Source of the DNA: Bacteroidota bacterium
Lineage (GTDB): Bacteria > Bacteroidota > Bacteroidia > B-17B0 > Aurantibacillaceae
NCBI GenBank assembly: GCA_016708845.1
Contig: JADJFB010000016.1
Location: 89,357 to 153,356 of the forward strand
Direction of reading: 5' to 3'
Length of the DNA stretch: 64,000 nt
Of this stretch, positions 47,813 through 58,877 are shown in pieces. Every line of letters starts with the position of its first letter. Position 1 is the stretch's first letter. Below the pieces are notes generated by a model that worked only from the letters and a program-made list of their open reading frames with translations, searched no databases and was not told the origin of the DNA. The position numbers and the translations under genes were made by a program.

Positions 47813-48338
47813 TGAGTTTAGTTCCCGAAAGTTTATTTACCCAAATCATCCAAAGTCCAAACACAGCACTGTAAGCTAAAAACGTAAAGGTATAAGTATG
47901 ATTAAAATCAAGATACGTATAATCATATTTGGCAATAAGAGCTAAAGCAATAATACGCGCAATATTAATGGTGTGAACAATAAGTATTCCTAATGGAAAA
48001 TACCAAAGTTTGTTTTTAACATTTCCAGGATACGCAATTACAAAAATAGCAAATAAAAACATGAGGGTGATGCCATTACATGGGCCTCCTATCCAAACCC
48101 CATTCGATCCATCAATGCCAAATACTTGAAAATCATTGACTTCTTTACTAGCAAAGGTTTTGTAACCCATTAGGTCAAAAATCCATTTACATAAATTAAT
48201 GATTTCTCTAATAAATAACTGATCACCTCTGGTATTACGTTTTATAATAAATTCATATAAAAAATAGCAAAGCCCATATAAAACACCAGCTTTTAAAATA
48301 AAAAATTGAAATTTATTGTTTCGGATTTTGTCAAACAT
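47802..48338 (-). CDS. xrtF: Exosortase family protein XrtF
   Basis: 178 residues from ATG 48338 (MFDKIRNNKFQFF); an earlier TTG only adds two residues. Polytopic membrane protease/transpeptidase with the exosortase triad: C87 in GGPCNGITLM, R128 in NIARI and H147 in FNHTYTFTFLAYS. It would cut and transfer a sorted protein at a C-terminal motif. It overlaps its partner gene and lies between the small peptide gene upstream and glyA downstream. The substrate motif is unknown here; no PEP-type or PID-type C-terminus is seen in the window. Confidence 0.85.
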   Translation of the reverse strand: MFDKIRNNKFQFFILKAGVLYGLCYFLYEFIIKRNTRGDQLFIREIINLCKWIFDLMGYKTFASKEVNDFQVFGIDGSNGVWIGGPCNGITLMFLFAIFVIAYPGNVKNKLWYFPLGILIVHTINIARIIALALIAKYDYTYLDFNHTYTFTFLAYSAVFGLWMIWVNKLSGTKLSEK

Positions 48339-48345
48339 ACACAAA

Positions 48346-48373
48346 AAACCCTCCGCCAGCTGGCGGAGGGTTT
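48346..48373. terminator. Perfect 28-bp palindrome terminator
   Basis: A complete 14-bp arm palindrome (AAACCCTCCGCCAG and its complement) between the peptide gene and xrtF. On the minus strand it is followed by TTTT-rich sequence; it is a terminator for the peptide gene, or reduces read-through into xrtF. It has no unpaired loop bases by sequence. Confidence 0.8.
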
Positions 48374-48413
48374 GAATTATAAAGTATTTTTTTCTTGTTG
48401 ATTTTTGTAGAGT

Positions 48414-48524
48414 TTAAGGTGGCCAAACTTCCGGTGCACCACCACCAGATGGGGCAGGAGGTGCAGCAAAACAAAATGTTGCAAACAATGCAAAAATGAT
48501 AATAAAAATAAAATTTTTATTCAT
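48414..48524 (-). CDS. 36-residue secreted Pro/Gly-rich peptide
   Basis: MNKNFIFIIIFALFATFCFA is a complete signal peptide; the mature part is only AAPPAPSGGGAPEVWPP. It has its own promoter candidate (TATATTTA on the minus strand, 48542-48549, with a TTG 19 bp upstream) and the palindromic terminator at 48346, so it is a distinct transcription unit directly upstream of xrtF. Short Pro-rich peptides of this kind are seen near exosortases in Bacteroidota, but this one lacks the C-terminal membrane helix a substrate should have. The frame may be cut; downstream translation shows nothing helpful. Confidence 0.55.
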   Translation of the reverse strand: MNKNFIFIIIFALFATFCFAAPPAPSGGGAPEVWPP

Positions 48525-48529
48525 TTTAA

Positions 48530-48610
48530 ATAATTATTGACTGTAAATATACAAAAAATATTGAAATTAACAATAATTGTATAAAAATCATGCCAAATTA
48601 TTATATTTGT
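48530..48610. promoter_or_regulatory. Divergent promoter region of peptide gene and polysaccharide locus
   Basis: Plus strand: TATATTTG at 48602-48609 fits TAnnTTTG, and TTG at 48577 lies 22 bp upstream. Minus strand: TATATTTA at 48542-48549 with TTG 19 bp upstream. Both are good Bacteroidota promoter candidates. Confidence 0.5.
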
Positions 48611-48628
48611 GTTACAATAAAATTATCT

Positions 48629-50973
48629 GTGGAACAAAAAAAACAACACTAATAGTGGGAAATGATTTAAAGTATTTGGAGAATTTTTTTAAAAAATTGG
48701 TACATCCTATTTTAATTGTTCCTATTTTTTTCTTATTGGTTATTTTTATATTTATAAATTAACCAATGTTTATCAAGCCTCGGTTGAACTTTTAAAACAA
48801 ATGATACTATTATAAAGATAATTTAGTTTCAGATCAAGGTTTTTATGGATCAAATAAAAGTTATGTTGATAATTCAAATGAAATTAGAATTATTAAATCT
48901 TTGATTTAATGAAAGAAACAGTTTTAAATTAAAAGATAGACTTGAAGTTTCTTATTATTTGGTAGGAAGGGTTAGAACTACCGAACAATTTAATGGGATG
49001 CCTTTTATGGTTAGAATTAATACTATTAATCCAAATTTAAGAGAAAAAAAATGAATTTTAAAATATTAAATTATAATGAATATGAATTAACTTATAATAT
49101 AAATGGATCTGAAATTAAAAAAATGGTAAGTTTGGAGAAAATTTAATTGATATTGATTTTAATATATTTGTTGAAAGAGAGAAAATTTTAATAGAAATAC
49201 AGCTGATGAATTATCAAAATTAGATTATCAAATTGTTGTTCATGATATTGATAGATTAGTTCATCAATTTTCAATCAGCTTTAAAGGTTGAAAATCCAGA
49301 TTATACAAATGTATTAGTTTTAAATTTGATGATATTTTACCTGAAAGAGCTGTTTTATTTTTAGACACTTTATCAAAAGTATATCTAAATAAATCATTAA
49401 ATGCTCGGTTTGAATTAAACGAACGAACTATTAATTATATTGATAAACAATTAATTGAAGTAAGTTTTCTTTAAATGAAATTGAAGATACAATGCAATCT
49501 TATAAACAAAAAAATAATATCTTGGATTTAGATTGGGAAAAAGAAGATTTTTTTAAAAAATTAGCAATTATGATGAGGCAAAAACTAACTTTAAATTTAA
49601 AATTAATGCAATTAATGATTTAGAAAAATATATTATTGAAGATAAAGATCCTGAATTTTTGCCTCCAAATGCTTATTTGGTTGATGATGATGCTTTATGA
49701 ATAAATCTGTTAATGAATTATATAACTTCAAATTCAATTAATGAGCAATTAAGTTTTTCCAAAGAAATTAATCCTAATATCATTGAAGTCGAGAAAAAGT
49801 AAAAAATTAAAACAAAATATTTTAGTGTATTTAAATAATACTCGAAATGCTACCTATAAAATTATTGAAAATATAAATAATGAAATATCTAAATACATAT
49901 TCAAATTAAAGACATCCCACCTCAACAAAGAGATTTTTTAAATATTCAACGAAAAGTATCTGTTAATGAACAATTATATAATTTCTTATTGCAACGAAAA
50001 GCTAATATAAAATTGGGAAAGCATCTATTGTTCCTGAAATGAAGGTAATTGATAGCCCTAGAAATTTAGGTAGTTATTAAACCTGATAAAAATAAAATTC
50101 AATCCATTTTTTAATGATTGGTTTGCATTATTTCATTTTAATTATTTTGATAAGGTTACTTTTTTTTACCACTATTCAAACAGTTGAAGAATTAAAAGAA
50201 AATACATTTTTACCAATTATTGGTGATTTACCATTTCAAAAAAGGAGTTTCTAATTTAGGATTTATTGTAGAAGATAGCCCTTCTTCTTTATATATCCGA
50301 AGCTTTTAGAGCCCTAAGAACTAATCTTCAATATGTTATTTTAAATTCTATAAAAAAAACAATTTTATTAACTTCTAATTCTCCAGGAGAAGGAAAAACA
50401 TTTACAACCATTAATATTGCAGCCATTATTGCAAAAGTGGAAAAAAGTAGTGATGTTGGAATTAGATTTACATAAACCTCGTATTCAAAAAGCCTTAGAA
50501 ATGAATGCTGATATTGGTATTAGTACTTTTATGGTAGGCGCAAATACTTTAGATGAAATTGTAAAACCAACAGTAGTTAATAATTTATATGCTATTTTAT
50601 CAGGCCCAATTCCTCCAAATCCTTCAGATTTAGTGTTATCAGAAAAATTAAAAGAATTAATGGATTATGCCAAAGCTAATTTTGATTTTGTTTTAATTGA
50701 TACGCCTCCCGTTGGGATGTTAGCAGATGCTGCTTATTTAATGCAATATTCAGATATTAATTTAATGGTATTAAATACTAAATTTGCAAATAAACAAGTT
50801 TTAAATTTATTTCATAAATTAGTTCAAGATAATTCTATAAAAACATGTATTTAGTATTAAATGGAGTTAAGCGAAAACGTAGTCGTTATTATTATTCTCG
50901 ATATGGTTATGGTTACGGATACGGTTATGGCTGATATGGTTACGGATATAAAAAAAATCATAATTGTTATTAA
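48629..50973 (+). CDS. Polysaccharide co-polymerase / BY-kinase (Wzc type), many frameshifts
   Basis: Inner-membrane protein that sets polysaccharide chain length and autophosphorylates on tyrosine. The start is uncertain; GTG 48629 (reconstructed VEQKNNTNSGNDLKYLENFF) is the best fit after the promoter at 48602. Membrane helix PILIVPIFFLLVIFIFI; long helical periplasmic region; second membrane helix near 50120. Kinase: Walker A SPGEGKTFTT, Walker A' LELDLHKPRI, Walker B FVLIDTPPVGM. The C-terminus is a tyrosine cluster (RSRYYYSRYGYGYGYG), as expected. At least ten one-base errors break the frame, but the order of motifs is intact. Coordinates approximate. Confidence 0.85.
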
Positions 50974-50980
50974 CTTGATT

Positions 50981-51455
50981 ATGTCAAATTGGTATGCTAT
51001 TTATGTAAATGTAAACACGAAAAAAAAGTTGAATAAATTATTGGAAAGATATTTTAGCTTATGCTCCAGTTATAAAAAAACTACAACAATGGAGTGATCG
51101 AAAAAAATGGGTTGAGTTTCCTATGTTAAGTGGTTATGTATTTGTTAATATTTAGACACTGAAAAAGAAAAGTTAAAAAACTCCAGGGTTTTTTTTTATA
51201 AAATTTAATGGTATTGAAGCTAAAATTAGGGACCGAAATTGCTATTTTAAAATCAATCGAAGTAAGTGGTTATGATGTAACACAAGGAACTAGTGAATTT
51301 AAAATATTAGACGATGTTGAAATAACCCAAGGCCATTTAAAAGGATTAAAAGGAACAATTATTCAAATTCAAAATACAATTATGTTCAAATAGAATTAGA
51401 AAGTTTAAATCAAAACATTAAAGTAAAATTCCAAACATATATTAAAATAATTCTA
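50981..51455 (+). CDS. NusG-like (UpxY/LoaP-type) antiterminator, frameshifted
   Basis: Reconstructed start MSNWYAIYVNVNTKKKLNK, then PVIKKLQQWSDRKKWVEFP, MLSGYVFVNI (the usual NusG N-terminal end) and, after several breaks, VEITQGHLKGLKGTIIQI, the KOW motif. Specialised NusG paralogues of this type are encoded at the start of capsule loci in Bacteroidota and allow transcription of the whole operon. Its place directly behind the kinase and before the sugar genes fits this. The end of the frame is not certain. Confidence 0.8.
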
Positions 51456-51466
51456 AAAATAAAAAG

Positions 51467-52442
51467 GTGCATTCAACAATTCCAACAATACAATCAATTA
51501 AAGATAAATTTTTTTTAGTAACAGGTGGCTGGTTTTATTGGCTCTCATTTTACAAGTTATTTGTTAAAAATGGTGCCAAAAAGTAAGGGTTTTAGATAAT
51601 TTATCTACTGGATTTAAAGCTAATTTAAAGAACATAAATCAAATCCGGCTTTTTTTTTATATAAGGTGATATTACTAATTACGAAACTTGTTTTGATGCT
51701 TGTGAAAAATATAGATGGTGTTTTTCATAATGCAGCTTTAGGTTCAGTATCTCGTAGTATGCAAGATCCTATGGCAACAAATCAAGCAAATGTTTCAGGA
51801 TTTATTAATGTTTTTTTGCTGCAAAAATCAACATGTAAAACGAGTTGTTTATGCTTCTTCTTCTTCCGTTTATGGCGATGATAAAAGCACCGGAAAAACA
51901 AGAACATATAACAGGTAATTTATTATCACCTTATGCTGTTTCAAAAAAAACCGATGAATTGTATGCAGATGTTTTTGCTAAAACATATGATATGGAGATA
52001 ATAGGATTACGATATTTTAATGTGTATGGACCAAAACAAAACCCTAATGGGGCTTATGCTGCGGTAATTCCTATTTTTATTTCTAATTTATTAAAAATCA
52101 AACTCCTTCTATTTTGGAGACGGAACAACTAGTCGAGATTTTACTTTATTAATAATGTTGTTTATGCTAATGTATTAGCAATTCAACTACTAATAAGGAG
52201 GCTATCAATCAAGTTTATAATGTAGCTTATGGTGCGTCAACTAGCTTTAATCAATTGTTTGATTTAAAAAAAAAAATTTAAAGTATCAAAAGTCCAGAAT
52301 ATAAAGCAGAAAGAAAAGGAGATATTAAAAATAGTTTAGCTAATATAAATAAAGCCAAGGAGCTTTTAGGATACTCACCATTGGTCGATTTAAATACAGG
52401 AATAATTGGTCTATCGAGCAGTATAAATCAAATCGAAGTTAA
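51467..52442 (+). CDS. NAD-dependent nucleotide-sugar epimerase (WbpP/GalE-like), frameshifted
   Basis: SDR-type epimerase. LVTGG(AG)FIGSHFTSYL is the Rossmann NAD site; further on RVLDNLSTGFKANLKN, VFHNAALGSVSRSMQDP, VYASSSSVYGDDK, the catalytic YAVSKKTDELYADVF (Y-x3-K), GLRYFNVYGPKQNPNG and SRDFTFI(N)NVVYAN. The end is WSIEQYKSNRS at the TAA 52440-52442. These features are typical of UDP-GlcNAc(A) 4-epimerases such as WbpP/TviC. A GTG start at 51467 reads VHSTIPTIQSIKDKFFLVTGG. Five or more breaks in frame. Confidence 0.82.
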
Positions 52443-52532
52443 AGGATTTTTTTAACAAAATAGGAAAAATTTATTTACTAAATTTGATAAGGTAGGCACA
52501 GATTTTGATTTATTAACTTTAAAATATTTAAA

Positions 52533-55357
52533 ATGAAAACATTTATATCCTTAATTATTACGCATATTTTGCTTAGCATCCACTTCAATTGTGTTACCGC
52601 ACAAATAGGTAGTAGTGATGCTAGTTTTGATCCTGGAGCTGGCGCAAATGGCAAGCAGCATTTCAAGTTTAGTACAAGCTGATGGAAAAAAAATAATTTT
52701 AGGCGGAAGTTTTAACAGTTTCAACGGCACATCTCTTAACAGGATAGTTAGGTTAACTACAATCAGGATTCATAGATGCTACTTTTAATGTCGGAACGGT
52801 TTTCCAACTACTTCTGCACAGGTTAATGAAATGTTGTTACAATCTGATGGTGATATTAAGGCCGCGTTGGTAAACTTTTAACATACAACAGTGTATCATC
52901 GAAACAGAGTGGCGAGAATTAATTCCGATGGTTCAGTAGACGCAGGATTTAACTCCCACTGTTGGTGCAAATAATAATGTAAACGCTATTACCGTGCAGT
53001 CCGATGGTAAATATATTATTGAGGAGAGTCTACATTTTATGCTTCTACCGCCAGAGGAAGGATTACGCGTATAAACACTACAGGAACAATAGATAATACT
53101 TTTTAATACTGGAACAGGGGCCAATGGTATTGCTTATGCTTTTGATATGCAGTCAGATGGAAGTGTGATTGTTGGTGGTGTTTTTTTCTTCATTCCAATG
53201 CGGTGCCTCAAAATAAAATAACGAGATTAACTTTGGCAGGAGCTGTTGATGCAACATTTAACATTGGTACAGGTGCTGCTCATTCCCCCACAACCGCGTT
53301 ATGAGATGTTAAAGTTTGTCTCCAGGCAAAATTCTTAGCGTCAGGAGCATTTACAAGTTTTAATGGTACCACAATAGGTAACTTAGTTCAACTTAATACA
53401 GATGGATCTGTTGACGCATCGTTTAATGCCTCAGGCGCTGGCGCCAATAATGTGATTAATAATATATCTGTACAAAGCGACGGAAAAATTATTATTTCAG
53501 GAAGTTTACAACATATAATGGAGTTGGTAGAAATAGAATCGCTCGTTTAAATGACGATGGAACTTTAGATACTAGTTTTGACCCTGGTGCAGGTGCAAAT
53601 GGAATAACTTATTGTACCTCCATTCAAGCAGATGGAAATGTTATTTTAGGCGGAAATATGACATCTTACAGCGGAGTTTCAAGAACGAGAGTTGCCCGAA
53701 TAAATACATGTCCAACACCGACTATCTCTGTTTTATCTCAAACAAACACTACATGTAATGGTTTATCTGATGGTGCAGCATCTGTTACTGCTACAGGAGG
53801 GACGTCTTTTACTTATACTTGGTTACCTGCTGGTGGAAATGGATCGTCAGCTTCCGGTTTAGTGGCAGGCAATTATACTTGCTCTACAACCAATCAATGT
53901 GGTTTATTTTCTTCTCAAACAATTGTCATCACCGAACCTTCAATTGTTACTGTTACAGCTAGGGAGGTTATAGTTTGCGTTTAGGGGATAATTATAATTT
54001 GTCAGCCTCTGCCTCAGGAGGCACTGCGCCTTATACCTATACTTCTGATGCCTGTAATTTAGTTGGGGCATTGCAATCAACTAATCCAGTTTCAACTACC
54101 ATATACACTGTAACAGCTTCAGATGCCAATGGCTGTTTAAATTCTGCTACTCAAACGGCGAGTGTTATAAATTGTCCAGGCCAGTTTTAACAGGCACTTC
54201 CTGTGGAGCAGTATTAACGTCATTAGACCAATTATTATATTGACTCCAACAAATGGTGCTACAAATTATAGATTACAAAATTATAAGTGCCGCTCAATCT
54301 TTACAACCGTTAATGTTAGAAATAATGGCACTGTAAATTTTAAATGTCTTGGATTGCGGGCATCCAATATGGTAGAACTTATACAGTAAGAATCAGTGCT
54401 TATATAGCTGGAGCTTGGCAAGCCTATGGTAATGCTTTTGTAATGTAACAACACCAAATGCAGTTACTATACCTACTACTCAATTTAATCCAGGTTCTTG
54501 TAATGTAACATTAACTTCTCTTAATCAAGCATTAAGTTTTGCCCTGTAACTGGCGCTACAAATTATCGACTTGAAATTATTAATTCTGCCCAGTCTTTAC
54601 AACTGTAAATACTAGAAATAATACATTAACCAGCTTTCAAATGTCGTGGGTATCTGGCATTCAATATGGCCGCACATATGATGTTAGAATTGCAGCTTAT
54701 GTAAATAGTGCTTGGCAGCCTTATGGTTCGATGTGTCAAATAACAACCCTGCTAGTGTGCCTTTAACCCACTTAACAGCTACTGTTTGTAACACATCAGT
54801 GGCAAGTAGATTCACTATTTTTAAATTTGATGCTGCTGCTGGTGCTACCAATTATCAGTTAAAACCTGTTAATACAGCTTCTTCTTTCACCGCAACTAAT
54901 ACTAGAAATAGTTCTAATACAAATTTTGCTTTATCTTATGTTGCAGCTACTCAAGTAGGTACTGCTTACGACATTCAGGTTGCAGCTTACGTAGGCGGAG
55001 TTTGGGCAAGCTATGGAAGTATATGCCAAGTTACAGCATTAGCGGCTAAAGGTGACAATGAATTTGTTAATTCTTGAAGCTTACAGGTTAAATAAAGGTG
55101 AAACTACTATTTTGAATGATGATTTAAAATTTAGTGTTTGGCCAAATCCAACTAATGGTAAAATAACAATTGAAGTCTCTAATTATTCGATGGGAACTAA
55201 ATTGGAAATTGTTAATACTTTAGGCCAAGTTGTATTTAACTCCGAAGTATTAAATTACACAAATGAATTTGATTTTAGCTCAATGAATAGCGGTATATAT
55301 TTTGTTAAATTGCATCACAATGGCAATGTATCAACGACAAAAATAGTTAAGCAATAA
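52533..55357 (+). CDS. Secreted delta-60 repeat protein with T9SS tail, frameshifted
   Basis: Signal peptide (MKTFISLIITHILLSIHFN); at least seven delta-60 repeats (VQSDGKIIISGS, NRIARLNDDGTLDTSFDPG and similar) forming a propeller, then SprB-like modules (CNGLSDGAASVTATGG, DANGCLNSATQTASV), three fibronectin-like modules with GATNYxL and YGxxYDxRIAAY, and a tail (FSVWPNPTNGKITIEV ... TTKIVKQ). Large secreted adhesin-like protein. It interrupts the sugar genes, so its presence in the locus is unexpected. Many one-base breaks; the part from 54712 to 55357 is best preserved. Confidence 0.82.
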
Positions 55358-55371
55358 AATAGTTTTACATG

Positions 55372-55400
55372 AAAGGACATAGAATTATACTATGTCCTTT
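55372..55400 (+). terminator. Hairpin after the delta-60 protein
   Basis: AAAGGACATAG and CTATGTCCTTT form an 11-bp stem with a seven-base loop 15 bp after the stop. The T run is short, so termination may be partial. Confidence 0.6.
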
Positions 55401-55468
55401 GTTGCGTGCTATATTAGATTTATATTTAATTGGAAATTTATTAAAAACGAGTAAATTTGTTACTCAAA

Positions 55469-56048
55469 ATGAGAAATTTAATATCTTCTAAAACACGCAT
55501 TAAAATTATTGGTTAGTTTTTTTTAAACAGCAACACAACTGCATATTTACGGGTTTAGAAGAAGAATTTGCGAATCTACTAATTCTATTCGCATTGAACT
55601 TAATCGTTTTGAGAAAGCTGGTTTTATATCTTCGCATAGTTTTGCTAACAAAAAAATATTTAGAGTAAATACTCAACACCCACTTTTTTAAAGATATTAA
55701 TAGCATTGTTTTAAAAATTAGTAGGTTTTGATCATGTTATAGACTATGTATTTGAACATTAGGAAATTTAAAAGAAGTGTATTTGGTTGGCAATTTGTCT
55801 AAAGGAAAGACTCTGAAATTATTGATTTAATTTTAGTGGGAGATATTAACGAAGTATTTTAAAAGAATTAATATTAAAAGCCGAAAATAAAATTCATAAA
55901 ACCATACATTACATTAATTATAAAGAAAATGATTTTAAACTTAGTTCATAACAAGATCCGAAATTAATCCACTTTATTGTGGCAAAATAAAAGAAAAACA
56001 AAAGTTGCTTTAAACAATAGGCGCAAAAATACAGGTAAATACCACTAA
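55469..56048 (+). CDS. Winged-helix protein with nucleotidyltransferase-like end, frameshifted
   Basis: Reconstructed MRNLISSKTRIKI(I), FFLNSNTTAYLR, STNSIRIELNRFEKAGFI and KKIFRVNTQHPLF make a winged-helix DNA-binding domain (ArsR-like). The second part, LGNLKEVYLVGNLSKGKDSE then IIDLILVGDIN, resembles a nucleotidyltransferase fold. Proteins of this type occur in sugar loci of Bacteroidota ahead of ABC export genes. End uncertain; the TAA at 56046 is one option. Confidence 0.6.
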
Positions 56049-56099
56049 GTCATTTGACTGAGGTGGCGAAGCTATAAAAAATAAAGATTTTTATATTAA

Positions 56100-56947
56100 A
56101 TGCAAGAAGAACAGTGGGATTTAATAATAAAACCTAAAAGTAAATGGTATCAAATAGATTTAATTGCTATTTGGAATTATCGAGATTTATTAATGTTACT
56201 TGTTCGTAGAGATTTTGTAGCAGTATACAAACAAACAATTTTGGGTCCACTTTGGTTTTTTATTCAACCAATCATTACCGCCCTTACTTATGTTTTAATG
56301 TTTGGTAATATTGCCAATATTAGTACCGATGGGAACCCTAAATTTTTATTTTATTTATCTGGCATTACCTTTTGGACTTATTTTTCGGATTGTTTAAAAA
56401 AAACATCCTCTACTTTTATCGCAAATGCAGGGTTTTTGGTAAAGTTTATTTTCCTCGACTTATCATGCCATTTTCAGTTTTAGTTTCAAACCTTATTAAA
56501 TTAGGCGTTCAACTACTTATATTTTTAACTGTTTGGGTTTATTATATTTTAAATAGCAATGCGGTTAATCCACATTGGGAATTAATGTGGTTACTGCCAA
56601 TTTTAATTTTAATGATGGCGGGCTTAGGCTTAGGCTTTGGAGTTTTAATATCATCACTTACTACAAAATACGAGATTTTACTTTTTGGTTGGTTTTGGTG
56701 TTCAACTAATGATGTTTGCTAGTTCTGTTGTTATTCCAATCTCTTCGATGTCTCCACAAATAAAAAAAATTATGCTATTTAACCCTTTAACATCCATTAT
56801 TGAAGCATTTAAGTATATATTTTTAGGTAGTGGGTCAATAGAATCCTTTTATATTTGCCTTATAGTTTTGGATTTATGGCTGTTTTGGTAAGTATTTCGG
56901 TTATTGTGTTTAATAAAGTAGAAAAATCCTTTATGGATACTGTTTAA
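56100..56947 (+). CDS. wzm: Polysaccharide ABC exporter, membrane subunit (Wzm type)
   Basis: Reconstructed 282 residues, six membrane helices. WDLIIKPKSKWYQIDLIAIW then NYRDLLMLLVRRDFVAVYKQ is the typical ABC-2 polysaccharide permease start; QTILGPLWFFIQPIITALTY, FYLSGITFWTYFSDCL, PRLIMPFSVLVSNLIKLGVQ and PISSMSPQIKKIMLFNPLTS follow. The frame is broken near 56440 and 56690. It forms the export channel with Wzt encoded directly behind it; the gap is one base. Confidence 0.88.
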
Positions 56948-56948
56948 T

Positions 56949-58187
56949 ATGAGTAATGTAGTAATTAAAGTAGAAAATTTGGGAAAACAATACCGTTTAG
57001 GTAGTGTTGGCACTGGTACTATTTCTCACGACTTAAATCGCTTTTTGCAAAACTGGGCAAAGAAGATCCTTATTTGAAAATTGGAGAAGTAAATGATCGA
57101 ACCAAAAAAGGGGATAGTGATTTAGTTTGGGCTATTAAAGATATAAACTTTGAAGTTAAACAGGGAGAAGTATTAGGTATTATTGGTAAAAATGGAGCAG
57201 GAAAATCAACTTTATTAAAAATTTTATCTCGTGTTACTGGCCCAACTGTTGGTGATATTAAAGTAAAAGGCCGTATTGCAAGTTTATTAGAAGTAGGAAC
57301 AGGATTTCATCCAGAATTAACTGGAAGAGAAAATATTTTTTAAATGGAGCCATTTTAGGATGACTAAGCAAGAAATAAAAGCAAATTCGATGAAATAGTT
57401 GAATTTAGCGGAGTTGAAAGGTATATTGATACCCCTGTTAAAAGATATAGTAGTGGAATGTACGTTCGCCTTGCATTTGCTGTTGCGGCGCATTTAGACC
57501 CGGAAATTTTAATTGTTGATGAAGTATTAGCAGTTGGTGATGCCGAGTTTCAAAAGAAATGTTTGGGTAAAATGAAAGATGTGAGTGGGCAAGGAAGAAC
57601 CGTTTTATTTGTTAGTCATAATATGGAGGCTGTTAAAAATTTAACCCAAAATGCGATTGTATTAAAGAATGGTAGTTTAATATTTAGCGGCGATACTGGT
57701 TCAGCGTAAATCAATATTTGAGAAATAACGATCTAAGAAATCAACTTTATTTTGATAATATTGACGCCATAGGAAATGAATTTATAAAGTAAAAAGTGTA
57801 AAATTAGTTTTTGAAGGAGATATATTAAGCATTGATAAAAGAATTTAAAATTGAGATCCAATTTTGGAACTTAACTGATTTTGACGAATTACTTATTGGT
57901 TTTGATTTGTTTCATATATCGGGCGCAAATGTGTTTAGTACAGGTAAAAATTTAAGTACAAAAAGAGGAAGTTTAAATACGGTGCAATGCAGTATACCAG
58001 CCAACTTATTGAATAATGATATTTACTCTGTTTACTTAATGTTTTTTAATAAAAATGTTTTGAACTTATATTCAAAACAAGAAATTATAACATTTGAATT
58101 AGATGATGCAAAAAGAGATAATAATCATACTGGCAAATTAATGGGGTTGTAAGACCTAAATTAAATTGGAATATCTTAAATGATTGA
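56949..58187 (+). CDS. wzt: Polysaccharide ABC exporter, ATPase subunit (Wzt type)
   Basis: Nucleotide-binding domain: MSNVVIKVENLGKQYRLGS, Walker A GIIGKNGAGKSTLLKILSRV, Q-loop region VGTGFHPELTGRENIF, signature RYSSGMYVRLAFAVA, Walker B LIVDEVLAVGD, H-loop VLFVSHNMEAV. After this a beta-sandwich C-terminal domain (FKIEIQFWNLTDFDELLIGF) that in Wzt proteins recognises the end of the O-antigen chain. Breaks near 57020, 57340-57360, 57708 and 57790. Exports undecaprenyl-linked polysaccharide with Wzm. Confidence 0.92.
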
Positions 58188-58877
58188 AGAACTAAAAAAA
58201 ATTTAATATCACAATCAAACTATATCCCATGGAAAGGATATTTTGATAACATTAATTCAGTAGATGAGTTTTTTGTTTATGACGACATGCAATACACTAA
58301 GCGTGATTGGAGAAACAGAAACCAAATAAAAACGCCACAAGGTTTGCTATGGCTTACAATATCAGTTGAAGTAAAAGGAAGTTTTTTTCAAAAATAAATG
58401 AAACTCAAGTTTCTGAAAAAAATTGGGGAGAAAAGCATTGGAAAACTATTAGTACTAATTATTCTAAAGCTCCATATTTTAAAAATTACAAGGAGGTTTT
58501 TGAAGCTATATATAAAGATGAATCTTTAGATAATATTACATCAATAAACGTAAGTTTTATTAAAACAATAAATACTGTTTTAAATATTAATACTAAAATT
58601 ACCGATTCAAGAGAATTTGAATTAGTTGACGGGAAAACAGAAAGGTTAGTTGATATTTGGAAAAATGTAATGCCAACCTTGATTACTTTACTGGTCCCGC
58701 TGCTAAAGTTACATGGACGAGAACTTTTTTTAAAAGACAAAATTTATATTCATTATTTTGATTATTCTAATTATCCCGAATATCCGCAATTGCATGGAGA
58801 ATTTTCTCATTACGTGTCTATATTAGATTTGATTTTAACACTGGTCATAATGCAAAAACTACATGAAAACTTTTTAA
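58180..58877 (+). CDS. WbqC-like family protein, frameshifted
   Basis: MIEELKK(I)LISQSNYIPWKGYFD, then FFVYDDMQYTKRDWRNRNQI and TPQGLLWLTISVEVKG match the WbqC family, found in O-antigen clusters; the reaction is not established but the fold suggests amino-sugar chemistry or transfer. Ends NYMKTF at 58877 directly before the next ATG. The start overlaps the end of wzt. Several breaks. Confidence 0.82.

Noticed and set aside
50861..51097. 78-codon frame spanning the kinase end and the NusG start.
   Set aside because: It joins two real genes in a wrong frame; the YGYG tail and MSNWYAIYV start are in other frames.
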